A stretch of 64,000 nucleotides of DNA. Source: Perognathus longimembris pacificus (taxonomy: Eukaryota > Chordata > Mammalia > Rodentia > Heteromyidae). The notes under the pieces are model-generated. The model worked only from the letters and a program-made list of their open reading frames with translations, was not told the DNA's origin and did not search any database. Location: assembly GCF_023159225.1 (NCBI RefSeq), contig NC_063168.1, positions 45,580,562 to 45,644,561 on the forward strand, in the 5' to 3' direction. The position numbers and the translations under genes were made by a program. Of this stretch, positions 56,868 to 64,000 are shown one piece after another. Every line of letters starts with the position of its first letter. The first letter of the stretch is position 1.

Positions 56868-56945
56868 TGTAGTGGATTTGAATGGTAGACCTGAGTTGCA
56901 ACTCTGGTGCTGCCCTTTTCTGTGACCTTCACCTTTCACATCTGA
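56868..56945 (+). mobile_element. Possible MIR remnant
   Basis: 'agtggatttgaatggtagac' to 'ctgtgaccttcacctttcac' resembles the MIR 5' half. Confidence 0.35.
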
Positions 56946-57189
56946 ACCCCGGCTCCCTTCCCTGTTTCCCTTCTTTACTTATGACTGGGATATGAACTTA
57001 GAGCCTCCCAGCCCCTTCCATCACTGAGGAGATAATACAAACTCATACCACAGGCCCAGGGCAGGCCTTTGGACCACAGCAAGTACTCCTGTATGATACA
57101 ACTGAGCATGTGTTTCAGAGCAAAATCACAGTTACATTCTCTGAATAGAAAGCTGAGTTGGGCCTCAGGGGAGGTGTGGAAAGAGCTGT

Positions 57190-57270
57190 GGCCTGGGATC
57201 TGGGCCCTGTGTTCAGATCTTGGTCTTATTGCACAGCTGATGCTTCTATCCTTGAGCCTTAGAAGATGAC
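57190..57270 (+). mobile_element. Possible MIR remnant
   Basis: 'ggcctgggatctgggccctg' through 'tatccttgagccttagaaga' has the spacing of the MIR core. Confidence 0.3.
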
Positions 57271-57768
57271 CCTTTTACACAGAGCCCAGCTTACCCCCTA
57301 TCTTCCCACCACCAACCTCTGGGGACTGATGCTCTGAAAGCACCAACAGAGACTTGGCCTGGGGATAGGAGCTCTATCCTCTGTCTCTTTCATCCTTTCC
57401 TCACTTCCTGTGCACCCGCCATCAGCCTCCCCAACTAGTGCAGAGAGTTAAAACCATCCCTGTCTCATCAGCCCAATGGCCATGGCCCATGCCCATCCCC
57501 ACCAAGTCCTAACTGAGGCTACTATGCCGAGGCCCTGCAGACAGCCCCTTTAGACTGCATGCCAGGCCATGGGTTGGGTAGGTCAATGGCTACCAGGACA
57601 GACCCTCCTGAGTATTTCTCTGACTTCAGCTGTAATTCATGGGTTTCTTCTCTTTGTGCTTTCCTCTGGAACAGCCTTCCAGAATACCTGCTGTGGAGAG
57701 AGCCAGGTACAGGTGAGAGAGAAAGAGAGAAGGCTAAGTGTGGGGACACCTGAAAAAGAGCCAGTCTA

Positions 57769-57988
57769 GGGCTGGGAATATGGCTTAGTGGCAAGAGTGC
57801 TTGCCTCCCATACATGGGTTCAATTCCCCAGCACCACATATACAGAAAATGGCCAGAAGTGGCACTGTGGCTCAAGTGGCAGAGTGCTAGCCTTGAGCAA
57901 AAAGAAGCCAGGGACTGTGCTCAGGCCCTGAGTCCAAGCCCCAGGGCTGGCAAGATAAATAAATAAATAGTAAATTTTAAAAAAATTT
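57769..57988 (+). mobile_element. IDL-Geo SINE with perfect 16-bp target duplication
   Basis: A dimer, with a small deletion after 'catacatg', ending in an A/T-rich tail. AAAAAGAGCCAGTCTA flanks it at 57753-57768 and 57989-58004. A B1-Geo SINE begins just downstream. Confidence 0.88.
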
Positions 57989-58009
57989 AAAAAGAGCCAG
58001 TCTAACCGG

Positions 58010-58227
58010 ACACAGGTAGTCATGGCTGTAATCCTAGCTACTCAGGAGGCTGAGATCTGATGACTACAGTTCAAAGCCAGCCTGGGCAGGAAAGCCAACG
58101 AGACTTTTATCTCCAATTAATCAAGAGAAAACTGGAAGTAGAGCTGTGGCTGAAAGTGGTAGAGCATTAGCTAGCCTTGGAAAGAAAAGCTTAAGGAGAG
58201 CATCCAGGCCCTGAGTTCAAGCTCCAC

Positions 58228-58289
<62 letters not shown>
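58010..58289 (+). mobile_element. B1-Geo SINE with (CA)30 tail
   Basis: Complete composite. 'gttcaagctccacaa' runs directly into a CA array at 58229-58289. Confidence 0.78.
58229..58289 (+). repeat. (CA)30 microsatellite
   Basis: Tail of the B1-Geo SINE at 58010-58289. Confidence 0.95.
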
Positions 58290-58290
<1 letters not shown>

Positions 58291-58294
58291 CCTG

Positions 58295-59545
58295 ACCATC
58301 AAGGACTGACCTCCATACTTCCCAGGGGCTTCTATGTAGCTCCTGGGTTCTGCTTCTCTCCATGTCCCCTCTGCCTAGGCACAGAGGTCCTCCAAGGTGG
58401 CCTGCGGCTGTATGGACAGAGAGGAGGGGATGCTGCTTCAGGAACATAAACTGGAGAGTTGAACTGAGAGGAGAAGTCACAATGCCCTTAAAGTCCTGCT
58501 CCTTTTTGATGGAGGCTTTGAAGTAAAATGAGATGGAACTGACATAGGCACCCTGAAGTGGAAAGAACTAGAAGCAGGAAGGAGAGGTAGTAGAGCGTCC
58601 AAACTCTGCTTGGCCAGGCCTTTGCCTCAGCTAAGGCCTTTTCTGGTTTTGAATTCAGTCTGCTCCCAAAGTCCTGGGCAGAGAGGCTAAGACTCTGCTC
58701 TTTTGGAGGAGGGGGGCAGGTGGGGCAATGATCTCATCCAAAAGAGGATTAGTCATCAGAGACACTCAGAGACCCAGGGACAGATCTGGGGGGCAGGATG
58801 GAGCTGGGCTATATGTAAATGAGTCATCTTCCAGCCTGTTCCATGAGGCCTGCTTGTCAGCTGCTCCCCAGGAGAGGTTGTTAAGCAGGAGCTACCCGAA
58901 GGCAGGAGTAGTTAACTGGCTTTTAATAACGCATTTTGCTGAATGATTTCTGGTAAGGAGAAAAATAACTTAATCTCCAAGCTGAAGCACAGAGTGGGGG
59001 TGGGAGCCATTTCCCCCTAACCTCCCCTCCCCCCACCATCATGATAGCGGTGTACAGCACACAGCTTCAGGGATCTGCTTGCCTTTGCTCACAGTTCATC
59101 CAGACCTTGCTGTGGTGGAGGCTGGGCTAGCTCGTGCATGTTGTGGTCAATGCCAAGAAAGAAATAGAAACTACTGGCCTGTACTGCTAGGACTGGCCCT
59201 GTTTTCCTGGCTCCCTTCCCCACCAGGCATCCTAGCCTGCTGTCATAAAAAAAAAAAAAAATGATCTCAGTGGTCCCCCCAAAAGTAAGCCAAAGGTAGG
59301 CAGGGGAACCGGGATGATGATACTTTCGCTCCATGTGTCTTGACTCCATCCTGAGCAACTGAGCATCAGTGGAAACAGACACTTCACTACCACACATACA
59401 TATAACCCTGTAAGCAAACACACTCACACACTTGTGTACTTCATTGCACACACAGGAGGGAAGGAAGGAAGCCAGGGGCTGCCTCCCCCTGAGAGGTGAC
59501 CATCCAGTTCCACAGATTAGACAACTCCACAAGCACTCACAAGTC
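58295..59545. other. Unique intronic stretch
   Basis: No gene recognised; an A-run at 59246-59260 without an identifiable SINE. Confidence 0.45.
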
Positions 59546-59549
59546 TTAT

Positions 59550-59634
59550 TTGGCTGGGGGCCAGTGGCTCACACCTGTAATCCTAACTACCCAGGAGACT
59601 GAGAAAGCAAAGTCTATGAGACTGTTATCTCCAC
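59550..59634 (+). mobile_element. B1-Geo SINE, 3'-truncated
   Basis: Only the B1 head and the first part of the linker remain ('ggctcacacctgtaatccta', 'ctatgagactgttatctcca'). Confidence 0.6.
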
Positions 59635-59889
59635 TAAAACTCCTCCAGTTAGTCTGAATAGGGATCATGTGCCAATACCTGAACCAATCTCTGTAGCCAT
59701 GGAATTGTCCTACAGTGACTGGCTTAGTTTTTCCTCTCCTGGATCCAATCATCGTTAAGGAACTAGATACATCTGATTGGTTTAGACACTAATGAAGAGC
59801 ATTCCAAGTGTTAGTTTGGGTTTGGCCACTGCTCAGTGCAGGGTTGGAGGAGTGAATGGCTGGTAAGGAGACAACTAAATGTCTACCAC

Positions 59890-60221
59890 TGTTGTGCCAA
59901 GTAACGAAACCACCACCAAGAAGACCACCGAGACTCAGACATTCCGAAATGCAAAAGCAAGGCAAGGCTTTATTTAAGCGAGCTGCAACTCGGGCCTCAT
60001 CCTACCCACCGACACAGCGGAGGTTAGGAGGGAGCCCCGAGCTGTGATTACACAGGGCTTATAAAGGCAAAGAACAAGGTTACAACAATCAGGTGTTCAA
60101 GCAAGATTAGGACACAGGTGCAAATCTGATTGACTCAGGGTTCGATTCTAAAGTGGGGTTCACGTGGTAAAATGGGGTTCACGTGGTAAAATGGGGCCTG
60201 ACTTCAAAGTCTGGCACTTCA
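59890..60221 (-). mobile_element. Solo LTR of an ERV1-like (gammaretroviral type) endogenous retrovirus, antisense
   Basis: The 332-bp element starts TGTTGTGCCA and ends TGGCACTTCA (imperfect inverted ends, TG...CA) and is flanked by the 4-bp duplication CCAC (59886-59889 and 60222-60225). Four-base duplications are usual for gammaretroviral integrases. On the minus strand it has a duplicated 19-bp U3 block (plus-strand about 60154-60191) with CACGTG, a TATA-like TTTATAAG near 60058-60066, an AATAAA signal at 59969-59974, and a U5-like end. No internal retroviral genes flank it, so it is a recombined solo LTR. Confidence 0.82.
60154..60191 (-). repeat. Tandem duplication of a 19-bp U3 block with a CACGTG E-box
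   Basis: Two copies of TGGGGTTCACGTGGTAAAA lie directly in tandem inside the U3 part of the solo LTR, followed by a third partial start. Each copy carries the palindrome CACGTG. Enhancer duplications of this sort are common in gammaretroviral U3 regions. Confidence 0.75.
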
Positions 60222-60344
60222 CCACCAGAGTCCAAGCAAGAAGATAATCTCAAATTGCTTATTAACTGTTATTTTACAGATCACATTGAAACCCCTTATA
60301 TTAAAAAATGTACGCTAATTCAAATTTATTTATTTGCCTGTATT

Positions 60345-60567
60345 GTGGCTTGACCTCAAGGCCTTGCATTCTCACTTGACTTTTTCAATTAAGGCTGGCA
60401 TTCTACTACCTGAACCACACCTCCAATGATGCTCTTCTGCTGGTTAATTGGATATAAGAGTTTCTTGGACTTTTCTGCCCTGGCTGGCTTCTAAGAGCCT
60501 CAGATCTCAGGCTCCTAAAGAGCTAGGATATATAGCTGTGAGCCAGCAGGGCCCAGCATGTATTCAA
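60345..60567 (-). mobile_element. B1-Geo SINE, antisense
   Basis: Diverged reversed composite; linker 'ctggttaattggatataaga' and B1 head ending 'ctgtgagccagcagggccca'. Confidence 0.62.
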
Positions 60568-60599
60568 AAAATTTAAAAACAAACAAAATTATCACTGTA

Positions 60600-60601
<2 letters not shown>

Positions 60602-60642
<41 letters not shown>
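60602..60642 (+). repeat. (GT)20 microsatellite
   Basis: Tail of the antisense B1-Geo SINE at 60602-60870. Confidence 0.95.
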
Positions 60643-60643
<1 letters not shown>

Positions 60644-60870
60644 ACTGTGTGGGTGCCCTGGGGCTTGAAATCAGGGCCTAGGCACTGTCCCTGAACTATT
60701 TTGCTTGAGGTTAGTGCTCTACCACTTAAGCCATAGCTCCATTTCAGGCTTTTTGCAAGCTCGTTGGAGATAAAAGTCTCACAGACTTTCCTGCCCAGGC
60801 TGGCATCCTCAGATCTCAGTCTCCTGAGTAGCTAGGATGACAGGCTGAGCTACTAGCATGGGAGCTGACC
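60602..60870 (-). mobile_element. B1-Geo SINE with (CA)n tail, enclosed by a 10-bp duplication
   Basis: TCACTGTATC occurs at 60592-60601 and 60871-60880. Between them are the GT array (60602-60642) and a reversed composite SINE, so the array is the SINE's own tail. Confidence 0.82.
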
Positions 60871-60934
60871 TCACTGTATCTTAATAACTTCATTCATTTA
60901 TAACACATTGAGAAATCTTTGTTAAAATGCAGAT

Positions 60935-61117
60935 TCTGGGCTGGGAATATGGCTTAGCAGTAGAGTGCTTGCCTAGCATGCATGAAGCCCCGGGTTCAAT
61001 TCCTCAGCACCACATAAACAGAAAAAGCCAGAAGTGACACTGTGGCTCAAGTGGTAGAGTGCTAGCCTTGAGCAAAAAGAAGCCAGGGACTGAGTTCAAG
61101 CCCCAGGACTAGCAAAA
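60935..61117 (+). mobile_element. IDL-Geo SINE
   Basis: A dimer with a short deletion in the Geo half ('cagggac' joined directly to 'tgagttcaag'). AAAATGCAGAT flanks it at 60924-60934 and 61118-61128. Confidence 0.85.
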
Positions 61118-61129
61118 AAAATGCAGATC

Positions 61130-62500
61130 CCCAGGTCCATTTTCCCAGCCTTCTAAAGAAACCCTCTGAAGTGGTAATCTGCATTTTAATCCCACAGCCC
61201 AGTTGGTTAGAAGTCTGGATTATATACATGCTGACCCAAGGCATGTACTGGTAGTGCCAGTTTTTCTCTCAAAAGAATAGCAGATTGGACTTTAAATTGT
61301 ATTTGCTTCCTTCAGAGCTGATGATACAGTGCCCAGCAGGAAAAGGGCCCAGAGGGTAATGAGCCAAGGCTACCCATCTGTCTGGCACAATGGAAAGAGC
61401 ATAGGCTTCAGGATGTCTCAGCCTCTTACAAACTCCCATGGCTAGAACCTTCACCTACAGAGCCATTTCCTTGCCTGCCTTGTTGGGATGGTAGTACCTC
61501 CCTCACAGAGGGACTGGAAGGAATATGTCCAAGTGCCCAGCAGAGGTTGCCATCCAGGGGTGCACAATGCAGATTGGCACTGGCCTCCCCATCTCACATC
61601 CAGGCTCATGGAGCTGAACTCTTGAAGGCCTTGTCACCAGGGCCCCCCTTGCGCAGGCGGCAGCAGACAGGCTGTGGGAATGAGCTTCGCAGCTTTTGTC
61701 AGAGTGACATAATAAAGCCCCCAAGTGTCTGCTCCTTGCAAACTGGAATGGCAGATCAATTGTGGCATAAACAAAACAGCAGGCTTGGTGTGAGCCTGGG
61801 GACAGATTACGCCTCTGCAGGGTGTGATGAGGGTGGGGAATGGATTCTCAGGATGGCAAGGTTTGCCTTTTCCCTGGCTGGAGCTTCAAGGCTCCTTTCC
61901 ACAGTCAGCCTGGATTCCCACACATTGCCAGAGATTGGGGTCTGATCCCCCCATGCTGGGAAACAATGACCAGGTCGTGGTGCAAGATGTAGACCAAACC
62001 CAAGACAGTGGCCAAACCCCAGAGCCTGGAACCCATTATGTTAAGGATGGAGAATGGATGGCCCATTCCTACTGCCATCTCCCAAACCTCTGGAGCTGAG
62101 ATAACTGTAATATTTAGGAAAGTAAGGAAAGAGAAACAGATTCAAGGAGCCAACCCTGAGAAACCAGGCTAGAAGGGGGGCACTGTCCCCTGCATATTGG
62201 GCAGAGAGATTCCAGCTGTATTTGGGGCCTGCAGTTACCACCTAACCAAGTGGTTGTGATGAATAAAAGCTAAGATAGGGGCACAAGAAGATGCTAGGAC
62301 AAATCCCAGCTCAGATTCTGTGTAGGGGCAGCAGAGAAGAGCTATGCTGTTTCTAGAGCGCCTGCTGGTTGTGGAGGGAAACACACTGCTCAAAATCCTC
62401 TGCAAGAGGCCCCAGAGCTCCCACTACTTCCAAATAGCACCACCCTGGTGACCATGTCTTCAATAACACATGGGCCTTTCAGAGATATTTAAGGGACAAG
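61130..62500. other. Unique intronic stretch
   Basis: Nothing recognised beyond a possible MIR near 61400. Confidence 0.45.
61375..61490 (+). mobile_element. Possible MIR remnant
   Basis: 'ggcacaatggaaagagcata' followed by 'ggcttcaggatgtctcag' resembles the MIR 5' end. Confidence 0.35.
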
Positions 62501-62504
62501 TTAT

Positions 62505-62640
62505 AAGTCAGGGGGTAGTAGTGCATGCCTGTAGTTCCAGCTACCAGGGAGACCAGGCAGAGGGATGGCTTAAGCCCAGGAATTTGAAGTCAGCATGACC
62601 AACAGTGAGATATCATCTCAAAAGAAGAAAGAAAAAGGTC
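62505..62640 (+). mobile_element. B1 SINE
   Basis: 'gcctgtagttccagctacca' and 'ttgaagtcagcatgaccaac' mark a plain B1 with a GAAA-rich tail. Confidence 0.62.
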
Positions 62641-63439
62641 CGAATTCTAGCATCCTAGAAGGGCAGACTGCCTGCATCTCTGTCTTCTTCCTTCACTGTC
62701 TCCATGAGCAGCCCCTGTCAGCCTCCCACCAAGACAATTTGCCAGCATAGCTTCAGACTCTGGATGACACACTTCAGACTCTGATTCTCCTGGAGCTTTC
62801 CCCATACTCCACTCAAGCTCATAGATGGAGCTCAGGCCCAGCCAGCATCCAGCTGGAAGTGGGCTCCCCAGCTCTCCTCTTGCTGCAGCTACAGTCTCTT
62901 GCCTAACCCCCAATAACCATCGTGTGGCGTGAGGATGCGTAGAGGATGACTGAGCGTTCCTCACCACCACAAGTCTCCTGCCCATCTTCCACCCATCCCT
63001 GGGTAATTCTGAGCCTTCCAGACAGCCTGAGGGGAGAGGGATGTGCTGCTACTTGCCAGACCCATATTGCCAATTTAGTTAAGTCTAGCATAGCTTTGTC
63101 TAGAACTTCCCTTTAAAATCTGGAGTTATATACCACAAATTATTCTCAGCTTTGAAGACTTCAGCTGACAATCTTAAAGAATAGGAAAATCCAATTCAAC
63201 ATTCTCTTAGCAAAGCATCAATTCTCCAGGTTTAGGATTTTTCCATTTCTTTAGGAATTTAATGAAATGACCCCTTTTACTAGTGGTTTTGTTTTCCTGA
63301 ATGAGTAGAAGCATTGGGTACATTGGTCTAATCAGCAGGCTTCAGTCAGGACAAACGGATGGCAGTCTGTCCCCAAATGAACTGAATAAGCTACAGGTCA
63401 TATCCCCTCTACAGTTCCTTCCTCCTCTGGCCAATAAAG

Positions 63440-63760
63440 TTTTCTTATTTAAAAGGTTTTATTTTATTTATCATTTTATTGTCTTTAAGTAGTTGTTTAC
63501 AGGAATTGCCATTAAACAAAGCAGTTTATGAATACAATCCACCTTGATCAATGTCATCTCTTTCAACCTTCTCACCCTCAAAGTTTGTCTTATCATCAGA
63601 GTACAAGAAAATTCATAAAGCATACAGTGTAACAAATCCCATAAAGCTATCAGTTAGGTAATCACTGCTCAGGTCAGTAGACCATTTCAAGGTTGCCTAT
63701 ATCACTACCCAGTGACATTCTGCCTACCCTGAATGGAAACTCCAACTCTGACCAAAAGCA
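63440..63760 (-). mobile_element. Possible L1 3'UTR, antisense
   Basis: A T-rich start and 'gaatacaatccaccttgatc' with 'tcatctctttcaaccttctc' resemble the reverse complement of rodent L1 3'UTR sequence. The match is by eye only and could be chance. Confidence 0.25.
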
Positions 63761-64000
63761 ATTTCCTTTCAATCTGAGGGTGATCTGGCTGTGCTATCGG
63801 TCACCCCACTGATCAACTTACGAAGGGGTGATTTGGCTGAGCTGACAGGTGAGGTAGGTGTCTTCTTCCTTCTCACTGCCCCCTGTGTCTCCTTCCTAAA
63901 GCTGCAGATTCACTCAACGAGGACAACTTTCCCTAGGAGTCTGTTCTTCGGTCAAGGGTACATGAGAGGCTATGTTCTGCTAGAATCTCCAACACACTCC

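Larger units (their letters stand above)
26197..64000 (+). other. KCNK12: KCNK12 intron 1 (continues beyond the window)
   Basis: No GC-rich open frame resembling the second coding exon (filter, TM2, TM3, P2, TM4 and C-terminus) occurs on the + strand to the window end. The whole remainder is therefore read as intron. It holds SINEs, an L1 remnant, an LTR and unique sequence annotated separately. The length of at least 37.8 kb fits the long single coding intron known for this gene in other mammals. Confidence 0.75.

Noticed and set aside
26197..64000. Second KCNK12 coding exon
   Set aside because: Searched for a GC-rich frame continuing the filter glycine and encoding TM2-TM4; none is present on the + strand, so it must lie beyond the window.
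1..64000. CRISPR arrays, operons or other prokaryotic defence systems
   Set aside because: All tandem arrays are microsatellites or short minisatellites, and the gene structure is eukaryotic with introns and SINEs.

Overview
This is a stretch of mammalian nuclear DNA, almost certainly from a geomyoid rodent (kangaroo rat, pocket mouse or pocket gopher). The lineage call rests on about a dozen dimeric SINEs. Each has a tRNA-Ala/ID-like left half and a right half beginning near 'agaagtggcgctgtggctca', the architecture described for the Geomyoidea-restricted family IDL-Geo. B1 (7SL-derived) SINEs, L1 tails and CA arrays are also typical of rodents. The species cannot be fixed from the sequence.

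The only protein-coding exon I can support is the first coding exon of KCNK12 (THIK-2, a two-pore-domain potassium channel subunit), 25800-26190 on the + strand. It lies in a CpG island of about 2.3 kb (about 24120-26420). The exon stops in phase 1 inside the first selectivity-filter glycine codon and is followed by a GTGAGC donor. The rest of the channel is not in the window, so 26191-64000 is intron 1, at least 37.8 kb long. Positions 1 to about 24100 are 5' intergenic sequence.

The rest is repeats and unique noncoding DNA. The SINEs fall into three composite designs: IDL-Geo; a B1-like head fused to the same Geo right half (here 'B1-Geo'); and a B1 head with an ID-like tail ('B1-dID'). Several B1-Geo copies end in long (CA)n or (GA)n arrays. 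In two of them target-site duplications enclose both the SINE and the array, so the microsatellite arose as the SINE tail. L1 remnants lie at about 2.1, 6.3-7.4, 10.8-11.2, 12.8-14.3, 19.3-20.7, 21.6 and 32.5 kb. A well-bounded antisense solo LTR with a 4-bp target duplication lies at 59890-60221. About 1.15 kb of LTR-like sequence splits an old L1 at 13.0-14.2 kb. Faint MIR remnants are scattered through the window.

I searched for an undescribed system and did not find one. The points most worth following are the shared-module SINE families and their microsatellite tails, the LTR with a duplicated CACGTG box, a short upstream ORF just before the KCNK12 start codon, a perfect X-box-like palindrome in the intron, and two weak exon-like candidates (36.3-36.5 kb minus; 51.4-51.7 kb plus). 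Repeat boundaries are by eye and usually good to about 10-20 bases; those anchored by target-site duplications are exact.
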